Shown: positions 11,270-24,279, counted from the stretch's first letter. The stretch is 64,000 nucleotides of DNA from Cinnamomum chago (GCA_038049695.1 CP142458.1:63149501-63213500); one strand, 5' to 3'. Made by a program: numbers and translations. The notes: generated from the letters alone by a model not told the origin.

Positions 11270-12003
11270 TTAGGAGAGCTTCAAGGTAGTGGCACTGATA
11301 GTTTTCTTGGGTCGAATTGACTCTTCGTATGGATATGCCTGACATCCTTTCTCAATTAGGAGTCCACAAATGAGTATGGATATGCCTGGCATCCTTTCCC
11401 AATGGCACAGAGAAGATATGCTTGCAGATAGTTTAGGTCAGAAGTATGAACACAGGGTTTAATGTTATGACTCACAAAGATATTAAGAAGGCGATAGTCA
11501 TCCGTAAGCTCATGCTGATATAGCAAATCTCCAACCTACTCACTAGGTTCGCCAATAAGTTCAGTAGAAACATCATCTGGAAACTTAATCGCATTTTTGG
11601 GATCAAGGAAAGGATAGTAAGGGTTTGGGGGACGCTTCACCTTGATAAGCTTTGCAATTAAACCTGGAGTGATAGTCACAACTATTCCACGCACAAAAGA
11701 TTTGAAGCTGTCAGTCGTAACATCATATATATTGCAATAAAATTCACGCACCCAATCCTTAAAAACATCGCTTTCCATTCCATTCAAGACTTGGAGATGA
11801 CAAGCCATGACCCAATGATGGGCATTTGATCTGATCAATCCCCTAACAGTAACAGTCCTTTCTAGCACAACTGAATGGGTTTTGAACTTGGCAAACAGTT
11901 CAGGACATTGGGCATTTGGGAATCATTCCTCGTTGTAGGAAGATCAAGTGGCTGAATGCTTACCTCGAGACTTCTTGGGAGCCTCAGAGAACTGCGCAGC
12001 CAT
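11270..12003 (-). pseudogene. Plant 'transposon protein' (Transposase_32-like) domain fragment, copy A
   Basis: From an ATG at 12003 the minus strand reads MAAQFSEAPKKSRGKHS with early stops, then a longer open stretch (11536-11868) with VTVRGLIRSNAHHWVMACH, VREFYCNIYDV and SFVRGIVVTITPGLIAKLI. The pattern (a long conserved region, VREFYxN, VRGxxVxxxPxxI) recalls the domain annotated as 'putative plant transposon protein' in non-autonomous plant LTR elements. The name is from memory of the family and is not certain. Stops and a replaced ~110 bp segment near 11375 (compare copy B) mean it is broken. It lies between the LTR at 10575 and the divergence point at 12205, inside the internal region of that element. 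Confidence 0.6.
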
Positions 12004-12205
12004 AGAGACAAAAGGAACCAACAAAATTATTCAAACTTCATTAAGACATTCCATCAAACACTTGGTGAGCAGAAAAAGTTCATAGCATTGAAGGTTGAAC
12101 CAATGCTCCGGAATAGTCTTGAAAGATGACTACAAGAGTCTCAAGATACTTCCCCATGATTGTAACAGCTACACACCAAATATAGAACAATTCTCCACAT
12201 TATTA

Positions 12206-12550
12206 GTCACCCAATATAGAACAAAACAACCAATTCTCCACAATATCTCAATAATCACAACCTTCAAAAGCGTTGCCACAAAATCCTAATACCAAACCAT
12301 CTCGAAGAAAATCCAAAACCAAGTCCAACTGTCGGTCAGGTATAGACATCTTCAACGCAATCCTAGACTTTCATCATCGATGGATCTGAGGAAGGCAGTC
12401 ATTCTGACCTTCCAATATGCATTGTTGGATCCATCGAGCAAAGAAGGGTTTGTGGTAGAGGTAGCCTCTTTCTTGAATTTCATATCAAGGTTCTGATCCA
12501 CCGATTCTTTATATAGATGACCGATTCACACAGAAGAGTAGTGTGACCTT
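12206..12550. other. Internal region of a second minus-strand LTR element
   Basis: The start of sequence unique to copy A's flank. It is short of coding signals and lies just downstream (on the minus strand) of the primer-binding site at 12551-12561, so it is probably the leader of that retroelement. Confidence 0.45.
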
Positions 12551-12561
12551 CTCTGATACCA
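12551..12561 (-). promoter_or_regulatory. Primer-binding site (initiator Met tRNA type)
   Basis: The minus strand reads TGGTATCAGAG two bases after a ..TTCA LTR end. This is the standard plant LTR-retrotransposon binding site for the 3' end of initiator methionine tRNA. Confidence 0.75.
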
Positions 12562-12563
12562 CT

Positions 12564-15500
12564 TGAAGGTTTGAGACCCTTGTAGGGTTAATTAGGTTCC
12601 TGATCAGATCTATGATATGTAGTTCCAGAAGAACGAAACAACCACACAAGAAACCAATAGTCACACCAAAAGAGACACATGATATATGTGAAAATCCCGA
12701 TCTCAGGAAAAAAAACACGGATCCTTGAACCCAATCCAGGGAAACAATCAAGCACTACGAACTAGAATATTAAAAACGAGAAATTGCAATCCTTCCCCAG
12801 CTAGATCTCAACCTCAGGATTGTAAAACCTCTTGCCCACCACTCGCCGTTCACCTTCAGCCATGTTTGAATCACCGTCTGCGATTATGAAGCCGCTTCGA
12901 GACGCAAACGAGGAGGAGGAATGAAGAACAAATCTCTCAAGGATGAAGCTTTAGCACATCAATTGTCACGCCCAAAAAAAGAAACAGGGTCATGCGTGAA
13001 ATTGGGGCAATTAAAAATTTTCTAACGTTAATAAAATGCAACCCGGCCCCAATCAATCATATCTCATTCGGATCAAAGACCGCTGTGAGTTGTAGACATT
13101 TTCTCAAATATATATATATAACAATTAGCGGAAACTTCATAAATGCAAGTGGTACAATAAAGATGTATAATTTAAAAGCAAATACTGAATATCATATTTA
13201 GAAATCAAGTTTGAGACTATTAACAAAATATTAGTTAAAAAAATAAGTATGCCATACTAAAACTAGGCCTAATAAAAAAGATAATAAAACCAAAAGATGA
13301 AACTAATCAGATATAGCATGAAGGCTCTCGTGTATGGGGTCGATACGACTATACAATGTCGTCCGTACTGTACTCAAGGAAGTTATTAGGCTGATCTGCC
13401 TGAACCTCTTCTGTCGCCTCCTCTTCCTCGGGGTAGAAAGACTCGGTACCTATGCATTAAGAGTATAGCATCATCAAACACAACGGTCGGTAAGCAGAAC
13501 AAGATCGTATGCAATGCATAGCAGTCTAATCGTAAGAAACGCATAGCATTTGAATTATAAAAAAACTATCAAAGTAGGCGGTCCACATATGTTAATTATC
13601 ACGGGATAGTATCACTGCCCTCCCTTTCTCATATTGAGTTGTGGTGGAGATATCAATAAATTGGGATCAAAACCCGGTATTCAATAACAATAACAATCAT
13701 CTCTTGGTTTATGTGGCTTGGTCTCCGTGGGCTCTGGCCCAATCTTACATCGAGGCTATAAATTCAAGTCCTCACATAGGTGGTGCCCCAGCTATGTTGA
13801 ACGTTAACAGCCGAGTGGTGCCTGACAAAAAGAATCCTAAATGAACATCGGTGAGGGGCTAGGCTTTCTTGTGCGAACAAGATTCAACAACATTAGAGAA
13901 ACTACTTTATTCCAAATCAAATCAAACTTTAAACAAGCTTCAATAGTAGTTCTCTTCAAGTCTTACAATCAAAGCCGCTAGCCTCTTTAAACAGACCTCA
14001 GAATGGACGGAACACCAAAAGGGATCCTAAGTCCATCATCTAAGTTCTCAATGTGATCCCCAAACAAAGTAAAGTAAACAAAACTAATGAACATGTTCGT
14101 TACATGTAGACAAGTACTAGACGGTACAATCCAGAATCAAAAGCGATAGATAATCCAATCTTAAGTACAATGTTAATCCTGAAGCATCTTACAACCTACT
14201 CAATCAACGAAAAGGGTTAGGGTTCACGATACCCGGTCGAACAATCTTCGTGCATAGATTTAAAGAAGGATATCCCGTTGTCCCGTACCGTTTAAGATTG
14301 AATTCAGTTAAGTCCGGATACAGCCGAATTAACCGTGAAGAATGTCGGCTCAAACATCCTCACAATAAGTCAAATGAGTCCATAAAAGGGGTAACCAAGT
14401 TCCACCTAAGTCCATCCAAAAATAGGGTGAAAATCCATTCCAAGAAGAAATTCATAGTTGTCTCGGTTGACGTGGCCCTTGGCCGGTCGACCCCATACAC
14501 AGCGAGCCCGATCGACCTGAGGAGGTCAAGTTTACTTCTCCCATGCATTCCTGATCGACCGAGACCTTGGCCGGTCAACTGGCAGTTGTAAATGAAAAAG
14601 GGTCACAGTGTTCTGGTCAGGTTCCAGAGAACCTGACCCTGTGTGGCCAGTCGACCGAGATATTTGGCCGGTCGACCGCATGCATTGCGGAAATAGAGTC
14701 CAGGTTCTGTTTTTGCAGTGAAATGGGTCATTCCCTTATCTCCTTCCTTGAACCTGATTAGCAGTTCAATCAATTGTAAAAACAATCTAACCTCATCCCA
14801 CAAATCTACCTTATCAAGTCATTAACATCCAAATCCATTTCATTAGGATAACAAACCTAATTATCGTGCTTTTAAATCCCTAAATCACCAAATAAGCAAC
14901 TAACATCTAAATCATGATTTTTCCCATACAAATCAAGGAAGACAAACATATCAAGCATAAATATAAATATTTACTGGCCTTAGATGAAGAGCTTGACCAA
15001 AACCAAGAAGAAATTTGGGGAAAAACCCTTTTCTGAGCTCAAAGAGGAGAAAACAACTCTCAAACTCAAATCACTCCTACAAATGCATGCCAAAGGTTGA
15101 GGTGAGTCTTACTAATCCATTCTTAACTAACAAAGAAGAAGTAAAGATAATCTACAAGCTTTAGGAGCTTACATTTGAATGGGTTGTGAATGAAAAGCTT
15201 AGAAAATTGAATGGGTTGGGTCTTGGAAGCTTGATGAAGAAGATCGGAGGTTTGGTCGTCGACGCCGGAGCTCCGGTGGCCGTCGACAGTGAGAAGGCAG
15301 TGAAGGGGGCTACGCCTTTGGAGAAGGCACAATGAAAGAAGAAAGGGATGAATGAAATAAGATAAGACGGATGGCTATAGTTATTAGGTTAGGATAAATG
15401 AGTATTTTAAGTTTAGTCCTTGGATCCACAAATGATGATTTTCGGGCCTCTTTGACGCGTTAGAATCGAAACGCGACTGAAGACTAATGTTCGTGAAATG

Positions 15501-16350
15501 TCGAGACATACCCGATGCGTCCAAACTCATAAAAACTCATAATCTCATAAAAACCCTTGAAAACTTTCCAAATTGCAAATCACCCCCCTATTCTACCCAA
15601 ACGCACTTACTAACTAATCATGTAATTAATTATAATTAATTGAAGATTAAGGGACGGGATGTTACATCAATGAAGGAAGAACTTTGGAGAAGAATCATGA
15701 ACTCTCTCTCAGATCTGCATTTGGCTTTTTTGTGTATCTGAGAGCACAGGGCAATGGTAGAGTCCATATATATATATACCTCCTTTTATTTTAGGGTTAT
15801 TGCCCAGAATAGTACACCATCTGTTCTAATAGGACTAAAGGTCTATTCAAACGCCTATGACTTAAGTTGGAACTTCTTGCGCATCATCCATTCAAAACGC
15901 CCATGACTTTTGTTCAAACGGAGGACCTCTTGGATTTTTGGCTACGAGGGTTGAAGGAATCAGTTCAAATGAGGATGACGTCCGTTCGAACATGAGGCCT
16001 CTTTGGTTTCTTGGCTTGAGAGAGAGAGAGCATAGATCCGTTCGAAACGAAGATGAAATTCATTTGAATGTGAGGGCTTGCTATTTTGAGGCTTGAACAA
16101 GATCTCCAGGTCCGTTTGGACGAGCATGAGGGCCTTCGAACGTTGAGCCTCCCAGGTATTTTTGCTTGATGCTTGAATAAAATCCATTTGAACTTGTGTT
16201 CGAACATGCGCTCTTGAGCTTTCTTGGATTTTCGAAAGCTCTTGCAAACTAATTTTCTTCTTGAAGAATGATTTTGCTGTCCATTCTAGAAAAGAAGAAA
16301 ATGCATAATGCAATCCCAAGTTTTGTCCAATCCCATGAATATGCCAACAC
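12564..16350 (-). mobile_element. 5' LTR of minus-strand element, split by a solo LTR
   Basis: The LTR part 12564-12963 continues at 15672 after a 2.7 kb insertion. The minus strand has a TATATATATA run at 15766-15777. Upstream of it, 15850-16215, is a cluster of CCGTTCGAAC-like palindromic motifs (about eight degenerate occurrences). The outer edge of the LTR is not defined; 16350 is an estimate. Confidence 0.55.
12964..15666 (-). mobile_element. Solo LTR, 2703 bp, gypsy-like
   Basis: Flanked by a perfect 5 bp target duplication TCAAT (12959-12963 and 15667-15671). Read on the minus strand it starts TGTAACATCCCGTCCC and ends GGGCGTGACA, so TG..CA termini. The TGTAACA(T/C)CCCG start is common in plant gypsy chromovirus LTRs. 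It contains several GGCCGGTCGACC-type motifs between 14477 and 14690. ORFs inside it (for example 14250-14591) have no recognisable domain. No PBS, PPT or coding region is attached. Confidence 0.85.
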
Positions 16351-16368
16351 ACTAAAAAACCTTACATC

Positions 16369-16570
16369 CTAGATTTTCCATTGATGAGTACATAGTGCCC
16401 AAGATGAGATTGATGCCTTGAGTGCGTCGACATTAAAATCCCATCTAATTGCGTCAAAAGCTTTCTGGATATCAACATTGATATGCATACTAGGAGAGCC
16501 TTTTATACTGAGTTTCCATGTTACAAGATTTAGACCAAGACTTTGAGTCATATTGGATAATCAGTGGCGA
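16369..16570 (-). pseudogene. LINE reverse transcriptase scrap
   Basis: The minus strand encodes SMHINVDIQKAFDAIRWDF, which matches the first conserved palm motif of L1-type reverse transcriptases (hydrophobic-D-x-x-KAFD-x-x-W). Nothing more of the element is recognisable nearby, so this is a short fragment unrelated to the LINE at 6370. Confidence 0.7.
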
Positions 16571-17225
16571 AATAAGTAAGATAATTATCTAATAAACATA
16601 TGAAAATGCTGGCCCTTTGACCACGGTCATTCAATTATCTATTTTTAACTTTGCAGACAAACGTCCAAGTTCCAAACTAGTCATGGAACAAGTTTCTCAT
16701 AAAAAGCTGCCCTATAATCTAACAGCATCTATGTTTGTTAATATTCTGTTCTACACATTCCAAATAGGCCTTCATTCATATGACTGAGTGAAGGGATGAA
16801 TCAATCCTTAGCTCTATCGGTTAGGGATTTGGCTAGGGGGTGCATTTGGGTGTGTGAGTAAAGAATGCACTTGTTGCTTGCTAACTAGAATAATGGTTTG
16901 AGTATTACATGATGATTTTCGATGTATTATGGGGTTGCAAAGTGTGTAATGTAGTAAGTTAGTAAACGTAGGAGCCCAGATTTCCTCTTAAGAGAAGCAA
17001 TGATAGTCATCAATAATTTATTAAAAAGTTTGCCGCATTTCTTTATCATTAACAATGATAGAAGAAAAGAAAATCCATTAATTCTTTTTAAAATGTATCA
17101 ACTTAATTTAAATAAAAAGGAATTAAAAACCTATGTATGAAAAAATAGCAAGCATTATATATAAAAAAATTGTACATCAGGGACTCCATTCCATTTAGGA
17201 CATGTTCCTATGCGCGATAAGCGCG

Positions 17226-17267
<42 letters not shown>

Positions 17268-17825
17268 TTGAGATTAGAGCTACCTCTTTTTGTTGAAGAC
17301 TAGTGGTTTAGAGTGGTTCTCTTAATGCTATATCTTACGTGTTACCTTCTGCTGTGATTTTTTTAGAAATTCTAATTCTGCTTGAATGAGATTAAAGAAT
17401 TTTAATCTTCAATTAATTAACTGCTTTTTCATCATGTTGGGTGAACGGCCAATGTTTTTACATGATTTTTAGATAAGCAAGGAGTGGATAGGTCTTCTAA
17501 TTAATTTCATTGCCTTCACTATGTAATCCGTTTTATTGGTATAATGCTTTTATACCATATAATGCCCCTTTTTATGTGGGGTGCTTCTTTGCAATCCTTT
17601 TTCTTCCATTAATATATTTCATCATTACCAATAGGAAAAAAAGATGTTATTCTCATTGAGCATATATATGTAAATAATTAGAGATTACAAAACTGAATGG
17701 CCAACTCAGTTGGCCAAATTCACAAGAAAAGAGGACTGATATAAACATTTGTTGCGATTCCTCTCATGTGGAAACTGGGTTTTATGAATATAACTACACT
17801 TTACAACCATAACAAATCACTTGAC
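16571..17825. other. AT-rich spacer with GA microsatellite
   Basis: No gene seen. A (GA)n tract of about 34 bp lies at 17230-17263. This is the 3' flank of the intact polygalacturonase gene. Confidence 0.6.
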
Positions 17826-19994
17826 TTAAGGACAAGGTGGAGGAACTTGGGTCCCGGTGTAGAGAGCTTTGATATTGTCACACTTCGATGTGAGTGGCGC
17901 TGCACCTTTGCTTGGTGTTATATTAATGTCTTGGAGCTTGACGTTCTTGCATGGCAAGCCCTTGCTACAAAGGAGTGTTACACCGACTTCAGATGCAGAT
18001 GTCCCTTGGATGTTTTTGAAGGTGACATCGTTGATCTGCACTTTAGAAGGTACCTGCATGTTGCAATTGAAGGAAAGGACAGAAATTAAGTTGAAAATTG
18101 AAAATTTCACTGACCCACGATAGGTCTAGAACATATGAATGAGTTCTATATATATCGAAATTCCATGGGAGTGGCTCATCTTACTAACTTAGAGAACAAG
18201 GAGAAGAAGAAGGAGAAAAAAATGTTTACTCTCTTCATACATCATTTGCACAGGCGCCACCAGGACAGTATTCCTGATCGATGATGATTGGATTGTTGAC
18301 ATTTTTGAAGGTGATGTTCTCGAAGGTTACGTTGGACACAGAGCTGGCCGAGGGAGAGTTGCCCCATGACTTGATCCTAATACCATTCAAGGTGTCCGAG
18401 ATGGTGCTGTCACTAATGATGAGTCCAGTCACATCCTTCTCACCTGGGTACTTTCCTAAGCTCCCCACACTGTTATTTTTTTTTTATAACAAACCAATCA
18501 TAAGACCAAACAACAACAACAATTACAACAAGCACGCAATCAGTCAGCAATGCCTAGGCAACAAAGCAAAGGTACGTGTCATATCCTTTTGCTTGATTAT
18601 TGAGTATAAAAGTACAATATCCCATTTTAATTTATAATTATAAGCTATAGCATAGAAGAGATGGAGAAGAAAAACGCACCTTATTCCATGGCCTGGTCCA
18701 CAAGTTACTTTACTGATGTGTACATTCGTGAGGCCCTGTCCGAGCGAGATGCAGTCGTCGCCGGTTCCAATTGTAGCACCCTCGATGGTCACATCCGAGC
18801 AACGCTCCACATGCATTCCATCAGTGTTGGGACTGTCGCCGGGGTTGGTGACTTTGAAATTTACAGCTTTGAAGTTCGTGCATTCCACGACACCAAAGTT
18901 GAAGTTCTTGCTATTGAGCGATGTTATGCCATCGATGACAGTGTTAGTCATAGATATGAACTTTAAGTTCTGTGGAGTAGACACAATAAAATTATTGACA
19001 CTTGATGCAAGATTAAGATTTTGTTGGCACCCACCTCCTCCAATTTATTTCTAATTGAGAATTGGATGTATTTATTATTACTACTTACAGTTGGAAGAAG
19101 CTTGCACTTTTCATTCTTTTGGCAATCGTTTAAGTGCCAAATAGAAGCTCCTTGCCCATCAAAAACTCCAGTTCCAGTGATGGTCAACCCATCTATCGAT
19201 CCAAAATATACCCAATCTCCACTTGGAAACTTGTTCAGGTCGGTCTCCGCCAGCAAATGACCCTGTAAATTACAAATAAAGATTGACATGATTAATCTTT
19301 ATGTAAAGTAAGTCTAGTAATAAATAGTGTGACACTTAAACCATGGATGATATTCTCACTGCAAATCACTAAAAATAAAAAAATACAGAGTTTCAACAGA
19401 TGTACTCTCACATCCAATTTCATGGTGATTGATGGTACGCCTTTGCAAGGGCCTGTGAATTTAAGAGGGCCCATCCAATAATCGCTTTTTGGTACTATAA
19501 TTGTAGCTGGTCCGCTGGACCCACATGCCGCCGTCCATGCATCTTGAAAGGCCTGCTCACCAACAAAATTAAGTGTCAGACATATAAAATGAAATGAGAT
19601 TTTTTTGTGGGGGGAGAGGCCCCAGCCTTCTGGTAAGGAAAGTAGACCTCGGGTGAGGCGAGGGAGATCTTGGGTGAGGGAAGGTGACACTTAGATAAGA
19701 ACTGACACCTCTCACAACTGGGGTAAAAGGTCGTTCTTGAGATAATATTTAACTAGTACGATACAAGTCTAGTACAAAATCTTGTGTGTTTTTGTCCCTT
19801 TGCGATTGAAGAATTGTCCACTGAAATAAAAATAAATAAATAAATATTCTTTCTTGTAATCAAACTAAACCAACCTTGGCATCATCTGTCTTCCCATCAG
19901 CTTTTGCCCCATGATCCATAATGTTGAATTCCCCACACAGGGCAACTCCAATGAAACAACAGATAAAGGATAGGAAGAAGCAATGCTTCATCAT
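17826..19994 (-). CDS. Exopolygalacturonase (glycoside hydrolase family 28), intact six-exon gene
   Basis: Exons on the minus strand: 19875-19994, 19412-19552, 19089-19262, 18680-18969, 18241-18469, 17826-18053. All introns have GT..AG ends and phases agree, giving 1182 bp, 393 residues plus TAA. The first ~21 residues (MMKHCFFLSFICCFIGVALC) form a signal peptide, so the protein is secreted to the wall. GH28 catalytic motifs are all present: NTDG, GDDCISLG, CGPGHGI and NGIRIKSW. The enzyme hydrolyses alpha-1,4 galacturonic acid linkages of pectin. Length and motifs such as DQEYCPGGAC fit the pollen-type exopolygalacturonases of plants, but exo action and tissue are inferred from similarity. 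Two ATG codons are in tandem; the first was chosen. Two pseudogene relatives lie at 2587 and 32928. Confidence 0.92.
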
Positions 19995-20083
19995 CTTTAA
20001 TTTTTTTTTAATTTTTTTAAATATCTTTTTCTTTTTTTTTATTTGAATAGATATTTATTGTAAAATGGGTGCTGGAGTTATGA

Positions 20084-20090
20084 ATTTGTA
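20084..20090 (-). promoter_or_regulatory. Degenerate TATA-like element upstream of the intact polygalacturonase gene
   Basis: The minus strand reads CCTACAAATTC about 90-96 bp upstream of the ATG, where both pseudogene copies keep CCTATAAATTC. An alternative AATAAATA lies nearer, around 20050-20060. Which one is used cannot be told from sequence. Confidence 0.4.
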
Positions 20091-21837
20091 GGACTTCAAT
20101 CTGAAATGGCCATTTGGTTATCCTTAATTGTAGCAACTCTCTGTCAACTATACCATTCATTTAATACCATAAGCACCTCTAAATGTGCTCGGGAGAATGG
20201 TCAACCCCTGTTTCACGCATAACTGCATGCCTATTTTGACAAAAGCAAATAGCACAACATGGTATCTAATACAAGCTTTATACAGCCACGTATTACCGTA
20301 GCAAAAGAGCAAAAGCTTAACAACATCCACTCCATTTCTTTGAATTGAATGGTTAATGAGTTTACTCACACTTGGTCATGCGAAACTACAGGTCAGTTCC
20401 ATCTTTGCCGGCAATCAACCCAACGTACTACATTTTTCTAAGCTGAATTTTTAGGAATCAAATAGGGCCAGCTATTCTTGAGAAGAAGAGCTTCAAAGAA
20501 TGACCAGGAATTCACCCGGCCCACACTAGAAATCATCCACTAAAGATGCTCTCTCTCACACTCTCTCTCTCTCTCTCTCTCTCAACCGTATTCATACAAC
20601 TAACAGACAAGTCAAAAAACAGGCCATCTATTCAAGTCAAAATTAAAGGTTGAAAATACATAGACGAGCCATCAAATAGTCTGCCTTTAATAAGAAATGG
20701 TTACCTAGTTACCTAGTTACTGTTGTTAAGTTGTGTTGCTGTGGCTGGTGTTTGAAAACATGGAACAAATAAATAGATGGTTCAATGTAGGAAGCAATCA
20801 CACTTTTATATTATGAAGGTAAACCCATGGAAGGCACCCCTGTAATATCATTGCCTCAATAAATATCTTTCATACGTCCATTAAGCGCCAAGCTTAGCCT
20901 CTCCTTATACATTGTAGGTCCAAGCACTACTTCTAATCCAAGAGATGAAAATATAAATTTACTACATGCGAATGGATTTTTGACAATTGTCCTAGATGTC
21001 TTTTTGTGTTTTAGAAGTGTCGCATGATTGTTTCATTATTAATGCAATTAAAAATATCTTTCTTGATATAAGTGGCCAAGCAATCGTTCATGAACTCATC
21101 TCTAATTCTATTACACAGTTGATATTATTGACATATAGAGCAAAAACGCCCTCTCAACGGTGGTGGTAGCAACTATTAAGATTAATGCCAATGTCATGAT
21201 AAACTAAACTAATGAATACAAAATATAATTTTGTATCTCGACTATATCTTTATATCAAGGTCATAATCTCATTTACTTTTGAGAACTCATTACCGGAATG
21301 CATATCAATAATGTAAGTCTCAAGCTAATTATCAAGTGCCATAACATCCATTATAGAAAATTCAGTTGGATAAAACTGAGAGTTGGACACATATTTCTTG
21401 CCAAAGTGATGAAGAATGAATCACTTGGATTTGAGCATACTATGCAAAGAATCCACTCAATGTTTATTGTCATCTCGCATGGCTATCAAGGCGCGACACA
21501 CATTCTCATTGGGTTTCAGTCAACCAACTCAGTATATTTATTCCCAAAGCGAGAGTTCCCACAGGATTTCACATGTTGGGTGATACAAACCATCACAAAT
21601 TGGGGTACATTTAATTTTTGCGGAAGCTTGTGTAACATTCATAACCTATATAATATACATGAGGTATGGTATCTAAATCGCATCTATCCATAGCATATTT
21701 AAAACAATATTAGAGAGTATAAAAAAGTCCATCAGATAGTTTAAGTTTAAGTTTGAAGTTCAGAGAAATAGAAAGAAGTAGTGGAAGCGGTTTGACTAAA
21801 GTTTACATCCCAAGGTCAAATAAAATAAAACAAAAAT
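20091..21837. other. Upstream region of the intact gene and spacer
   Basis: 20091 to about 20740 is homologous to the regions upstream of the two pseudogenes. A (CT)n tract lies at about 20553-20583. 20750-21837 shows no recognisable gene; the longest ORF (21298-21693) has no known domain and is not called. Confidence 0.55.
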
Positions 21838-24240
21838 GGCCATCCCGGCCAACGGTGAGGGATGGGTCATGATGATGAGCACTTTGCATTCCAGTGTCTA
21901 AAAGACATCATTTAGAGTCCACTCGGCTAACTATTGAGGTGTCTCCTCAACCTCCTCAATCTCTGGGGCATTGGTGTCTAGGTCCTCACCTGTAACGCCA
22001 AGTGTAGCATCATTATACATAACGGTCAAAGCAAAATAAAAAAAAATATAAAATCATAACATAAGCTATCAAATGAATAATAAGACGTAACAAACGATCT
22101 TGTGAGGTCTGTAAGAGTGAACTAGGTATAAATAATGCATGAGTAAGCATGAAACAATGTGAATCATAAGTGACATGGCTAACATGATATCCTAACAAAT
22201 TGGCACATCCACATGAGCTATATTATCTAAATTCAACCATTAGATATGGGTTAAGTAAATAGCATGAAACATAACAAAGCATAGTGGTACCGCTAGGAGG
22301 TATAGGGTCCACAAAACTCCATTGTGGACCTAGAGCACCGATAAATTCCCATAACACAACCAAGACTGCAACAAGTCCATAAAGTGTACTAAATCCACAC
22401 TCAGCGAGGTCCGACTAAGATAGGATCAAGCTAAGTGGTGTTGACTTAAGGAAATGAGATGTACTTGTCATTGAATGTGAAGCATGTTCATAACATAAGC
22501 ATGAACATGACTGTAAGGTGTAACATGATAAAGGCATAAAGAGCATAAAGGAACACTTGAAACGTAGCACATAGCAAAGTATAAAGTGAAATACATTGCA
22601 ACATTGAAGCATGGGTTAGTTCATGCGAATACAAGAAACGTAAATCAAATGCATGCATAAGATGTCATTTGACGAGTCAAGGTTGAACAATGAGCCAACT
22701 CTAGGGTTTAGGAATGCCTATTGGCATCACCGCCCAACTCCGTGTAGTATTAGGGCCTCCGATGTCTCTAGACTATATTAATGATATATAGCGTTACACA
22801 AGTTTACAAACATCGAATTGCCTTAGGGTAATACCTTTATCTTAGTGTACATAAATATTAAAGTACCAGCTTTCTTGTAGGTATTTTTTAGCTCATACAT
22901 CACCTACATTGGTCTAGGTTCCATTAGGCCTTGATTAGGGTCCAAGGCTTCCATTGCTAGGTGTCCAAACAAGGTCCAAAACAACCTGAAAATCCTAGGT
23001 TCTCGGGGTTGCCTAGCGGTTGATCGCGATTTCTCACAGTTGCTCCATGGTAGTCGACCGTGGGGTCTCTCACGGTTAGTCGGCTAGCGATTAGCCATAA
23101 AGGGACTTACGGCTAGCTGCGGGCTAACCGCAGTTGATTTTTCTAGAAAAATCTAGGTATTGGAAAAGCAATCAAAATTGCACCATGTGTTTGCAGTCGA
23201 CTGTGAAAGGAAATATTCTACGATCGACCGTGGGCGACATAATTCAAACTTCTGAAAAGTGAATTTTTTCTGTTTTATGGGAAATGTCTTCCTTACTTAA
23301 CGTACACTTCAGATGTCTATTATTTCATTTCATGAGGGCTTCCAAACTACAAATAAACTGTGGAATCACATACATTTAGGAATCCATATAAATATTTAGC
23401 AAAACTCAGTCTACAACCATACCATTGAGCTACAAGGGTAAATCTAGCATAAGAATCATGGATGGAATCATGAATAAACATTGCATGCATGCATATAAAG
23501 ATGTTTAACTAGCCTTAGATGATGCACGACCCTTTTTCCTTGAAATCAAAACTATAGGGCACCTTGACGAACTTCAAACTAAAAAGACCCCCAAATATGT
23601 AACTCTACAAAGCACCCTGCAATGGTGAATGAATAAAATGGAAGAGAACGAGCTTGCACGCAACATATTTGAGCTCAAATGACTAGTTCCAAACATGAAA
23701 AAGCAATAGGAAGAGATTATCTTACCAATAGTGCAAGTGGTGATGAAATAGGAAGAAGTAGAACTTGGAGAAGACAATGTTAGTGAAAATGGAGACTTAA
23801 AAATCCAGTGTGCAAAGCTTCACCAACGGAATTAGAAGTAAGTAGAACAGAAGGGAAAGGAAGCTTCAGCAGAAATAAGGAAGGTTTTAGTTGAAAACTT
23901 CCTGAGATTTGTAGGCAATAACAGAATTAGGTAATATCCAATTAGGACTTTTTGGCTACAAATGGGTCAAGATGGGTCCAACCAATTCGAGTCAAAACAC
24001 GGAAATCGATGAACACAACGTGCTCTACTTAATGCATCTAAATTTCTGTAAAAATTGACATCACACACATTGTCACCCATAAAGCCAAATTTACAAAAAG
24101 GTCCTCAAACTACCTAGGCATTGTCAAAACCTAACTAATCTACCTATCCAGCCACATAAACATCTGAAATAACACATTAAGCATCGAATTAAAACTAATT
24201 AGACACTAAACATGCTAAAGAAGGTGTGGATACTTCTTCA
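21838..24240 (-). mobile_element. LTR and 3' flank of a decayed gypsy element
   Basis: This lies directly downstream (on the minus strand) of the gypsy integrase/C-terminal remains. Between about 22990 and 23235 it has CpG palindrome-like motifs (AGTCGACCGT, CGATCGACCG), and near 22780-22795 a TATATA stretch lies downstream of them, as in a U3 region. Exact LTR ends were not found. Confidence 0.5.
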
Positions 24241-24279
24241 ACACCCTCTCATTTAACTCCAAGTGGCCTTCTTCAGATT

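Larger units (their letters stand above)
1..12205. repeat. Large segmental duplication, copy A
   Basis: The sequence from base 1 aligns collinearly with 30351 onward (offset 30350 at the left end), with only scattered substitutions and small indels, until 12205/45334, where the two diverge abruptly. The block carries copia pol end and LTR, polygalacturonase pseudogene, SINE, LINE and a minus-strand LTR element in the same order. Copy A probably continues left of the window, because copy B has about 1 kb more copia pol upstream. Copy A lacks the two insertions present in copy B, so it preserves their empty sites. Alignment was by eye; percent identity was not computed. Confidence 0.95.

Noticed and set aside
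14250-14591. 113-codon ORF inside the solo LTR
   Set aside because: Lies wholly within a TG..CA solo LTR with target duplication; its length is explained by the GC-rich palindrome region.
21298-21693. 131-codon ORF
   Set aside because: No recognisable domain, no flanking gene signals, and in AT-rich transposon-laden spacer; a chance ORF is likely.
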